Source: Chitinophagaceae bacterium (GTDB lineage Bacteria > Bacteroidota > Bacteroidia > Chitinophagales > Chitinophagaceae). From it: a DNA stretch of 39,343 nt. This document shows positions 33,791 to 39,343 of the stretch, piece after piece. A model generated the notes under the pieces. The model was given only the letters and a program-made list of their open reading frames with translations, did no database searches and was not told where the DNA came from. Position 1 is the stretch's first letter. Every line of letters begins with the position of its first letter. The stretch spans positions 1 to 39,343 of the forward strand of contig JALHRP010000039.1 in the NCBI GenBank assembly GCA_022841365.1, in the 5' to 3' direction. Position numbers and translations under genes: made by a program.

Positions 33791-33995
33791 GAACAGGTTT
33801 TTTGATGAAGATAAGAAAATCAGACTTTTTTTATGTTTAAAAAGATCCGATCAGGAATGATTAATTTCATTTATCATTAATTTAGGTAACAGATCTGGTG
33901 TTGATACCTGTTGAGGTTTATGATTTCTTTTATAACAGTTTAAGCCTTTCATCTTTGGCGCAGAATTTGTTCATTCTCTAAAAAATAAACTGTTT

Positions 33996-34397
33996 ATGAA
34001 AAAACAACTTTTACTCTGCTCGTTTTTATTTGTACTTCTTTTTCAATCCATTGCTGTGAATGCTTTAATTGTTCCGGTAAAGGGAAGTGCTGTTCCTGAA
34101 AAAGTCATCACCGAATCGGTGAATGAGTTCAATCAACTGTCTAAGAAAGAAAAAAAGCAACGCCTGAAAGAAATTAAAAAACAACTCAAGTTGTTTAAAG
34201 CAAACAAAGCTGCCGGCAAAGCAGATGATGAAGAGACCATTTTGCTGGTTTTGCTGGCCATTCTGCTACCACCGCTGGCCGTATATCTTCATCAGGATGC
34301 CATCAATACAAAATTCTGGATCAGTCTGGTATTAACGTTGCTCTTCTGGGTGCCGGGAATTATTTATGCGTTACTGGTGGTGTTGGGAGTAGTATAG
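33996..34397 (+). CDS. Pmp3/YqaE-domain protein with signal peptide and basic linker
   Basis: 133 residues. N-terminal signal-like helix (LLLCSFLFVLLFQSIAVNA), then a Lys-rich coiled-coil-like linker (KKEKKQRLKEIKKQLKLFKA), then a C-terminal Pmp3 domain of two helices (LLVLLAILLPPLAVYLHQDA and WISLVLTLLFWVPGIIYALL). This longer form is common in Bacteroidota. It is followed by a good terminator. A CATCTTTG element at about 33950 could be its -7 box. Function unknown; probably inner membrane. Confidence 0.82.
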   Translation: MKKQLLLCSFLFVLLFQSIAVNALIVPVKGSAVPEKVITESVNEFNQLSKKEKKQRLKEIKKQLKLFKANKAAGKADDEETILLVLLAILLPPLAVYLHQDAINTKFWISLVLTLLFWVPGIIYALLVVLGVV

Positions 34398-34421
34398 TGT
34401 TCTCTTAAAACAATTTATATG

Positions 34422-34452
34422 AACAGCAGCAATGAAAAATGCTGCTGTTTTT
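34422..34452 (+). terminator. Terminator after the Pmp3-domain gene
   Basis: ACAGCAGCA atgaaaaa TGCTGCTGT hairpin followed by TTTTT, about 25 nt after the stop codon. Confidence 0.85.
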
Positions 34453-34537
34453 TATTTGAGAAGTTTTTATTCCATTTTTGTTTCGGTTGATGGAGAAAGC
34501 AACTTATAAGAAAAAGTCGGATTAACCATCATCAGCC

Positions 34538-34545
34538 TATCTTTG
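34538..34545 (+). promoter_or_regulatory. -7 promoter box of the small Lys-rich gene
   Basis: TATCTTTG, a perfect TAnnTTTG match. No convincing TTG at -33. It overlaps the farthest upstream ATG (34543) of the frame and so favours a downstream start. Confidence 0.45.
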
Positions 34546-34659
34546 TTTATATTTATTTTGGTTGAACAGTTGCCGCTGCTGAAAGGGCAATCTGGTAAAA
34601 CGGGAAGAAAATACCCTGCAGCCATCAATCAATTATTCACTAAACTTAAAATGAATTGT

Positions 34660-34755
34660 ATGTCGAAAAAGAAAGTTGAACCCAGAAAGAATAAGCCTGC
34701 TAAAAGGAAAAGCTCAGCAAAGAGGAAAGCGGATCCAAAGAAAAAAGCCCGCTGA
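34660..34755 (+). CDS. Very small Lys/Arg-rich protein
   Basis: 31 residues (MSKKKVEPRKNKPAKRKSSA...), over 40 per cent Lys/Arg with Pro and Ser, resembling histone-H1-like or ribosome-associated tails. An ATG three codons earlier (34651) is possible. The upstream TATCTTTG box and the strong terminator directly after the stop support a real transcription unit. Probably binds nucleic acid, by composition only. Too short for most gene finders. Confidence 0.55.
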   Translation: MSKKKVEPRKNKPAKRKSSAKRKADPKKKAR

Positions 34756-34769
34756 GATCAAAGCACAGA

Positions 34770-34797
34770 AAGCCCGGTTTACAGCCGGGCTTTTTAT
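34770..34797 (+). terminator. Terminator of the small Lys-rich gene
   Basis: AAGCCCGG tttaca CCGGGCTT-type hairpin followed by TTTTTATA, 15 nt after the stop codon. Confidence 0.88.
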
Positions 34798-34849
34798 ATA
34801 AAGTAACTCAAGGGCATTCAATTGAAATGATTTATTTGTTCTGTGGTAC

Positions 34850-34906
34850 GCAACGTTCCAGTCAGCTCAGTGCAGTCAATTATCTGCATCTATTGTGAGA
34901 CGTTGC
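34850..34906 (-). repeat. Possible short, degenerate attC-like site closing array 2
   Basis: 57 bp with perfectly inverted ends GCAACGT / ACGTTGC and inner CTCA ... TGAG and TGCAG ... CTGCA pairs. On the minus strand it begins CAGGCAACG and ends AACG^TTGCG, the right words at both ends and the minimal length for attC. Its first box does not match the start of the preceding cassette, so it may be a recombined remnant. Low certainty. Confidence 0.35.
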
Positions 34907-35026
34907 CTGAGAAGGAAGTGGATTTTTACCTATTCGTTTTGTTACGATTATACTTTTGGCAACAAATGCAATCCCAAAATAAATGATAAAATAAATCGGT
35001 AAAACTATTCTTAAAATCTGCTCCAT
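34880..35026 (-). pseudogene. Truncated isoprenylcysteine methyltransferase-like membrane protein
   Basis: A 48-codon frame (MEQILRIVLPIYFIIYFGIA, then FVAKSIIVTKRIGKNPLP) that resembles the first transmembrane helix and following KRIGKNP stretch of ICMT-like methyltransferases of about 200 residues. After ~40 codons it runs into the attC-like end (CAGGCAACG) and stops. Its ATG overlaps the stop of the upstream gene region (TAAAATG). It is probably the remnant of a gene cut by cassette recombination. Family link by eye only. Confidence 0.5.
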
Positions 35027-35027
35027 T

Positions 35028-35381
35028 TTATTCTGATAAAATTTGTTGAATGTCGGCAGGAATTTCCATACGACCTTTTTTTATTGCATTTGCTCCACCT
35101 GTGTTTCCTTGAGGGAAAATGTTTAGTAAAGAAAATTTGAAACTAAAAAGAGAATAAAGCGCCTGCACAATTATTTCAAATGGTCTAAATGTTAATAATG
35201 CAAACTTCAACATTCTTAAATGTGTCAAAGTATGTTCAACTGGAAATGGTTGTGAAACGATATGAACTCTCTCCAAATGCCCAAATGCAATGGCATAATT
35301 TCTTCGGTCAAACTCAGTCTTGTAAAGTCCAAGTTCGGTTTTGATAAAGTCTCTTAATTTTTGTCTGGCAAGTCGTTTCAT
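35028..35381 (-). CDS. Hypothetical protein with C-terminal hydrophobic segment (array 2, cassette 3)
   Basis: 117 residues. Starts MKRLARQKLRDFIKTELGLY; the middle (FGHLERVHIVSQPFPVEHTL, then THLRMLKFALLT) looks like a small soluble domain with several His, followed by a hydrophobic stretch (FEIIVQALYSLFSFKFSLLN). I have an impression of DUF3703-like proteins (the GHLERVHI and H..HL.ML pattern), but cannot confirm it. Leader contains GAGACACC, as before the array 1 cassette 2 gene. The next frame, an ICMT fragment, starts at its stop codon. Confidence 0.65.
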   Translation of the reverse strand: MKRLARQKLRDFIKTELGLYKTEFDRRNYAIAFGHLERVHIVSQPFPVEHTLTHLRMLKFALLTFRPFEIIVQALYSLFSFKFSLLNIFPQGNTGGANAIKKGRMEIPADIQQILSE

Positions 35382-35408
35382 TGTTTCTTACGGTGTCTCT
35401 GTAGCATT

Positions 35409-35610
35409 ACAGCCAACGGTTACGGCTTAGCGATGTGGCGGTATTTGAAAATCGTCAGTCCGGAACTGCTGCTAAATTTATAAATAAAAGTTCATTGTTT
35501 ATTCTATTGCTTGGCGTTATTTGTCGGCTGAAACTGAAGCTGATTAGCGAACAAAAAGTTGAGAATATATTCGTCGCCCCGCCATATTGCCAAACCGCCT
35601 GTAAGCAGCT
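35409..35610 (-). repeat. attC-like site D, between cassettes 2 and 3 of array 2
   Basis: Outer arms CGGTTTGGCAATATGGCGG and CCGCCACATCGCTAAGCCG pair along their whole length with two mismatches and a few G-T pairs. The crossover end is AACCG^TTGGCTG (boundary 35417/35416). The inner ~75 nt (CGACGAATATATTCTCA, CTTTTTGTTCGCTAATC, ...) nearly match site A. The first box (GCTTAC) lacks the usual AAC and does not match the start of its cassette, so this site is partly decayed or hybrid. Confidence 0.55.
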
Positions 35611-35639
35611 GCCAAAGTTTTTAAACTAATGTTGTCCAG

Positions 35640-36233
35640 TTAATTTACTTTATAGACTGTGTCATAATAGTCGTGTGCTGATGCAAATACAGGAATGGTC
35701 GCCCAAAATAAATTTTTGCTTTTAGCTAATTCTGTCGCCGCTCTTACCAATTCTTGGAGTCGCAACACAATTAATAGCTCTGCTACATCGCTTGCTCCTT
35801 GCATTTTATTGTCCTTATATTTTTGATTGTCCATATAGTCTTGATAGGTCGCTTGCAACTCTTCGTAACCTGTTAACGGAAAACTATTTATTGTTGAATT
35901 GCCTTCTTCCCAGTCAGCAAGCCAGTCTGTATCGTCAGTCCCACCAACTTTGTCATAAGCGAATAAGTCAAGAAACCATAGGTCGCAATTGATTGTAAAA
36001 CCGTTCATTTCTGCATAAATTGCTTTGATGTCAAGGTTACTATTCACAGTATCATAAAAGTCTGAGAAGAAGGCAACCAATTTGTCTGTTTGGTGGAGCA
36101 AATTTTTACCTAAAAGTTTGTTGAAGTCAGTTGGAGCTTGCTCTTTTAATTTTGCCTCTGCAAGTAATATTGCTTCATCAAGTTTGTCGTCGGATAAAAG
36201 TCCGCTTATGTTTTCCGCTAATTCAAAATTCAT
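35640..36233 (-). CDS. Hypothetical acidic protein (array 2, cassette 2)
   Basis: 197 residues, acidic, soluble, no signal peptide or membrane segment. Noted stretches: DFNKLLGKNLLHQTDKLVAF, FTINCDLWFLDLFAYDKVGG and ADWEEGNSTINSFPLTGYEE. I do not recognise the family. It is the sole gene of its cassette, between sites C and D. Nothing indicates its activity; roles such as immunity or stress proteins are common for lone cassette genes but not evident here. Confidence 0.7.
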   Translation of the reverse strand: MNFELAENISGLLSDDKLDEAILLAEAKLKEQAPTDFNKLLGKNLLHQTDKLVAFFSDFYDTVNSNLDIKAIYAEMNGFTINCDLWFLDLFAYDKVGGTDDTDWLADWEEGNSTINSFPLTGYEELQATYQDYMDNQKYKDNKMQGASDVAELLIVLRLQELVRAATELAKSKNLFWATIPVFASAHDYYDTVYKVN

Positions 36234-36265
36234 AATGTTGTTGATTTGAAAACGCTGTATTGGTT

Positions 36266-36468
36266 ACCGCCAACGTTCACAGCTTTGCGGTCGGCGGGGC
36301 AATTGTTTTACGTCGCCCCTGGCGACGAGTGCTGAACTGTGTTACTAAAGATAAAATTTTATTCAAAAGCTTAATAGATAAATGTCAGCCGGTACAAAAG
36401 CTAAATATCAGGTGATGACCGACGCTTTGCGTCGCCCCCGCTGCCGCAAAACTGCATGTTGCCTGCTG
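36266..36468 (-). repeat. attC-like site C (complete), between cassettes 1 and 2 of array 2
   Basis: Minus strand order: CAGCAGGCAAC (36468-36458); arm CAGTTTTGCGG; hairpin CGACGC/GCGTCG (36420-36434); hairpin CGTCGCC/GGCGACG (36311-36327); arm CCGCAAAGCTG; then GAACG^TTGGCGG (boundary 36274/36273). The arms pair over 11 positions with one G-T. Compared with site B, the first hairpin has changed G-C to C-G at its base, keeping the pair. Confidence 0.65.
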
Positions 36469-36478
36469 GCTTTTGTTT

Positions 36479-36826
36479 TCAGTCAAGTTGTACTTCAATT
36501 TCTTTTTTTGATGTGTCAATCTTAAACCAACTTTTGAAATCTGTCTGCGGAATACATTCAACTATGCTCAAATGTCTTGCGTACCTGCTTAATGCTTTGT
36601 TTCCGAACTTTAATGTCAAACTATAAATGCCTTGTCCATCTTTGCCAACATACGCTTGCATTTGTACTTGCCTTTTATCATTGATGAACTTTTGTGAATA
36701 GTAATTATCTGGCTCTGTTAGCAAAACTCCGTCACACCAAAATCCTATTACATTTTCGTCATTAATATTTTCAAGTACTTCAGAAATCTTGTATTCAAGG
36801 GTTTCACAAAAAATTTGGTCGAGCAT
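36479..36826 (-). CDS. Hypothetical protein, second gene of array 2 cassette 1
   Basis: 115 residues from the ATG (MLDQIFCETLEYKISEVLEN); an in-frame TTG two codons earlier is a less likely start. Soluble, mixed alpha/beta by appearance (VIGFWCDGVLL, YSLTLKFGNKALSRYARHLS, FKSWFKIDTSKKEIEVQLD). Family not recognised. It follows the DUF2695-like gene by 12 bases, so the two are probably cotranscribed and functionally paired, an unusual two-gene cassette. Confidence 0.68.
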   Translation of the reverse strand: MLDQIFCETLEYKISEVLENINDENVIGFWCDGVLLTEPDNYYSQKFINDKRQVQMQAYVGKDGQGIYSLTLKFGNKALSRYARHLSIVECIPQTDFKSWFKIDTSKKEIEVQLD

Positions 36827-36838
36827 TGTCAAAATAGT

Positions 36839-37150
36839 TTACAATATTGCATTATCGTCAAATTTCTCTTCCACGTTAGCCAAGACTTCACAATCGCAAT
36901 ATCCACCGTTTTCACCGAGCCATTTAGTGATTTCTTCAATGTTGTCAAGCTTTAGAGATTGTAAAAAAACTACAGAGAGTTTAAGTGTATCGTCACAAGG
37001 ATTGTCAGTAAGTTTTTCATCCAAATAGTCAAACAAAGCTTTAAAATTTTCACTGCTTGTCGGCAAACTATTCTCAAATTCTTGTCGTGATTTGAGCTTT
37101 AAATCTCTTGAGATTTGTTTGCGTCTTTCAATTTCGTTTTTGTCAGGCAT
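36839..37150 (-). CDS. DUF2695-like protein, first gene of array 2 cassette 1
   Basis: 103 residues. The C-terminal part (FKALFDYLDEKLTDNPCDDT ... ITKWLGENGGYCDCEVLANV) fits the DUF2695 pattern, whose GGYCDCEVLANV ending is distinctive. N-terminus is charged and helical. No enzymatic role is known for the family. The cassette start G^TTGCCTGC is 37 nt upstream and the leader contains GACACC, similar to other cassette leaders. Confidence 0.75.
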   Translation of the reverse strand: MPDKNEIERRKQISRDLKLKSRQEFENSLPTSSENFKALFDYLDEKLTDNPCDDTLKLSVVFLQSLKLDNIEEITKWLGENGGYCDCEVLANVEEKFDDNAIL

Positions 37151-37299
37151 AAATTATTGGAAGGTGTCAGTTTAAGCTTGCAGGCAACACGCTAATATAC
37201 GCAACTCGGCTTAAAATTGAAATTACTAAAAGCTTGATTTTCATCGCTTGCTCTATGCGCTTTTTAGATTGTTGGGTTGCACAATTGCCACAACTACTT

Positions 37300-39132
37300 T
37301 CAGCCAATCCCTTCCAAACTTCCTCCCTTCACAAACAACCGGTCAATCTTTTTTTCAACGGCAGGATCTTTTTCTACAGGCGGTGCATGATGTGGTTTTA
37401 ATCTTGCATCAAACACAACAGGACCATTACAACCCCAATGCTTAAATGCAATAAACGAATCAATGCCATATATATCATGACTTGGATTGCATCTTGTATA
37501 ACTCACCCATAAATAATTGCGGAGATTAGCAGCAGTGAAGGAACTGTCATCCGTTACTATAATCTGAACAACAGAATTTAATTGATAATTGATAATTGAT
37601 AATTGCTCATTGAGCGCCTCCATTTCCTTCGCTGCTTCATCATACGTAGTAAACTTTTTCGTTTGCAGTGCAATTACACCCGGCATGCAGAGCTGTGGGT
37701 TTTCAAACTGTTGTAATTCTTTTAAAGCAGCGGGTACTTCACGACAGAGTTCCCGTTTCTTTTCACCATAAGCCGCCAATAACAATTTACTGCCGCTGTT
37801 TAAACCTGTTCCTGAATAATCTAATGTATCAATGGTGGTGTTGGTATAAAAGTGAAGATCTCTTGCCAGATCAATCCGCTCAAAAATATATTCTAAATAC
37901 GGTTGTATATGATGTGTGTGGAGTTGATTGGTATCATCGGCCGTAATAAATAAAAATTTCGCCAAGCTTAATTGTCCCGTACCCAACACATGATTGGCAA
38001 TGGTTAAAATTTCAGCAGGTTGTTTGGTTGGTGTGTAAGGTGTGTAGCGTTCGCTGCCAATCGCCAGCAACAACGGATGCACACCCGCAGCATCCACTGC
38101 ATGTACTTCTTTTAAACCGGGCACTTCCTGTTGAATGGCACTGCCCGTCAATTCATGTATGAGTTCACCAAAGCTGGTGTCTTCCTGCGGAGGCCGGCCC
38201 ACAACAGTAAAGGGCCAGATGGCATTTTTCTTTGCATACACATTGTTCACTTTCATTAACGGAAACGGATGTGTTAAACTGTAATAACCGAGATGATCAC
38301 CAAACGGTCCTTCGGGTTTATTGTGCAAGGTATCTACTTCACCGGTAATGACAAAATCGGCATCGGTGCTGAGGGCATTCCCCAACGCATCATAGGCATA
38401 ACGGAATCGTCTTCCGCCAATTACTCCTGCAAAAGTCATTTCACTGATACCTTCGGGCAAAGGCATAACGGCACTGAGTGTATGCGATGGTGGTCCGCCA
38501 ACAAAGCAACTCACCTTTAACGGTTGTCCTTTTTTATTTGCTTTTGTTTGATGCACACCAATACCCCGATGCAATTGATAATGCAAACCGATTTCTTTAT
38601 TCAACTCATACTCATTTCCATTCAGTTGAATACGGTACATACCCAAATTCGATTTCATGATGCCGGGTGCATCAATATCTTCTGTATACACCTGCGGCAA
38701 TGTAACAAAAGCGCCGCCATCCATGGGCCAGTGCTGAATAAGTGGCAGATCGCTGATCTTTATTTCATCAAACGAAAAAGAAGATTTCTTTTTTGGTAAG
38801 GCTTTGAGTGCTGCAATACCTGTATTGAAGTTTTGAATGGGATGCTTGAGGGCTTTCATAGGATCGCCTTTGAGCTCAATGAGTTTTTGTACCAATTGAA
38901 AGGTATCACGGAAGATGAATTTGCTGCGATCGAGTGTGCCGAAAATATTGGAAGCTGCACGGTATCTGCTTCCTTTTACGTTTTCGAACAGCAGGGCCGG
39001 ACCTTTGGCTTCATACACACGGAGATGGATAGCTGCCATTTCCAAATGCGGATCTGTTTCTTCTTTTATACGAACAAGATGTCCGTTCTTTTCAAGGTCC
39101 AGTAAACATTGTTCAAGTGAGCTGTAGGCCAT
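37300..39132 (-). CDS. UbiD-family decarboxylase, probably for menaquinone (futalosine pathway)
   Basis: 610 residues with UbiD-family segments: GPALLFENVKGS, APGIMKSNLGMYRIQLNG, LHRGIGVHQTKA, the prenyl-FMN-region EGPFGDHLGYYS and GRPPQEDTSFGE. The size and C-terminal region fit the menaquinone-decarboxylase branch (SCO4490 type), and the presence of mqnE in the window agrees with that pathway. It would remove the carboxyl group of a naphthoate intermediate, using prenylated FMN made by a UbiX-type enzyme not seen here. Residues in QLSIINYQLN are encoded by three tandem AATTGATAATT words (37578-37605), probably an in-frame repeat insertion. Confidence 0.88.
   Translation of the reverse strand: MAYSSLEQCLLDLEKNGHLVRIKEETDPHLEMAAIHLRVYEAKGPALLFENVKGSRYRAASNIFGTLDRSKFIFRDTFQLVQKLIELKGDPMKALKHPIQNFNTGIAALKALPKKKSSFSFDEIKISDLPLIQHWPMDGGAFVTLPQVYTEDIDAPGIMKSNLGMYRIQLNGNEYELNKEIGLHYQLHRGIGVHQTKANKKGQPLKVSCFVGGPPSHTLSAVMPLPEGISEMTFAGVIGGRRFRYAYDALGNALSTDADFVITGEVDTLHNKPEGPFGDHLGYYSLTHPFPLMKVNNVYAKKNAIWPFTVVGRPPQEDTSFGELIHELTGSAIQQEVPGLKEVHAVDAAGVHPLLLAIGSERYTPYTPTKQPAEILTIANHVLGTGQLSLAKFLFITADDTNQLHTHHIQPYLEYIFERIDLARDLHFYTNTTIDTLDYSGTGLNSGSKLLLAAYGEKKRELCREVPAALKELQQFENPQLCMPGVIALQTKKFTTYDEAAKEMEALNEQLSIINYQLNSVVQIIVTDDSSFTAANLRNYLWVSYTRCNPSHDIYGIDSFIAFKHWGCNGPVVFDARLKPHHAPPVEKDPAVEKKIDRLFVKGGSLEGIG
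37578..37605. repeat. Tandem TTGATAA repeat inside the ubiD-like gene
   Basis: AATTGATAATTGATAATTGATAATT, about three and a half copies of a 9-nt unit, read in frame as QLSIINYQLN. The same word fills the ispE upstream gap. Confidence 0.6.
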
Positions 39133-39343
39133 AGTGATACAAAGGTAGGAGGGGAACGGTTAATACCTCACCCTCATTCCCCGTCCGAACGGAGTTGCCC
39201 GAGCGGGCCTCTCCGAAGGAGAGGGAGGCCAAACTTCAACTACTAATTTGACAGTAATACTTAGCATTTCATCATTTGATAAATAATGGGGCTTTTTTTA
39301 AACAATCAACTGACGAAACTGTTTTCATTTTTCCTTCGTTGGT
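39133..39343. repeat. Noncoding end with a cluster of short palindromes
   Basis: CCGTccgaACGG, GCCCGagCGGGC and CTCTCCgaaGGAGAG lie in a row at about 39181-39223, upstream of the ubiD-like gene. The remainder is AT-rich, with no gene seen before the window ends. Confidence 0.55.

Larger units (their letters stand above)
34850..37187 (-). mobile_element. Cassette array 2: three integron-like gene cassettes, no integrase
   Basis: Minus-strand order: cassette 1 (37187-36274, two genes) starts G^TTGCCTGC and closes with CAGCAGGCAAC, its reverse complement; cassette 2 (36273-35417, 197-residue gene) starts G^TTGGCGGTAACC; cassette 3 (35416 to ~34850, 117-residue gene plus a truncated gene) starts G^TTGGCTGT. 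Sites C and D separate them. Cassettes 2 and 3 lack a perfect match between start and closing box, so later recombination or decay is likely. All genes are on one strand and of unknown function or truncated, as in integron arrays. Sites C and D are relatives of sites B and A, 30 kb away. Confidence 0.6.

Noticed and set aside
35435-35629. Plus-strand open frame of 64 codons
   Set aside because: It lies entirely in attC-like site D, whose structure explains the sequence better.
1-39343. Integron integrase or other tyrosine recombinase
   Set aside because: Looked for an R...HxxR...Y-type protein in all genes of the window and found none; an integrase elsewhere in the genome cannot be excluded.

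Overview
The window looks like a chromosomal piece of a Bacteroidota genome, most likely Chitinophagaceae or a close relative. The evidence is a secreted metalloprotease with a type IX secretion (T9SS) C-terminal sorting domain, promoters of the Bacteroidota TTTG / TAnnTTTG type, futalosine-pathway menaquinone genes, a NagB-PIG-L fusion, PorT-like outer-membrane barrels and many short palindromic repeats between and inside genes. I cannot assign a genus.

Layout. 1-2.5 kb: outer-membrane protein, membrane protein, GrpB-family protein. 2.6-4.87 kb: two hypothetical genes, each packaged with a long palindromic site that has the layout of an integron attC site. 5.1-10.2 kb: mqnE, an M43 metalloprotease and a nucleoside/H+ symporter. 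10.2-10.75 kb: a noncoding stretch with four tandem ~88-bp repeats. 10.75-22.6 kb: mostly housekeeping genes (glnS, ornithine aminotransferase, ispE, a bifunctional-nuclease-domain protein, etfAB, tilS, a rhomboid protease, rlmH) plus a GAF/degenerate histidine kinase. 22.6-31.3 kb: an amidohydrolase; a divergent locus with FecR-like and CHASE2 proteins on one side and a secreted caspase-TPR protein on the other; then an OmpA-like lipoprotein and a beta-barrel protein. 31.4-34.8 kb: tRNA-Arg(ACG), NagB-PIG-L and two Pmp3/YqaE-type proteins. 34.85-37.19 kb: a second attC-like cassette array with unknown genes. 37.3-39.1 kb: a UbiD-family decarboxylase that probably acts in the same menaquinone pathway as MqnE.

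The most interesting structure is the pair of cassette arrays, about 30 kb apart and both read on the minus strand. Four sites of up to ~200 bp share related internal sequence. The two best-preserved ones have conserved hairpins, with one compensatory base change. Cassette starts of the form G^TT... are the reverse complement of the ...AAC at the start of the site closing the same cassette, as expected for integron cassettes. No integrase lies in the window, so this would be a CALIN-like (integrase-less) array or an analogous gene-shuffling system.

Two further patterns stand out. Palindromic or simple repeats appear to have inserted in frame inside ispE, tilS and the ubiD-like gene. The CHASE2 / FecR / caspase-TPR locus looks like a sensor-effector module.
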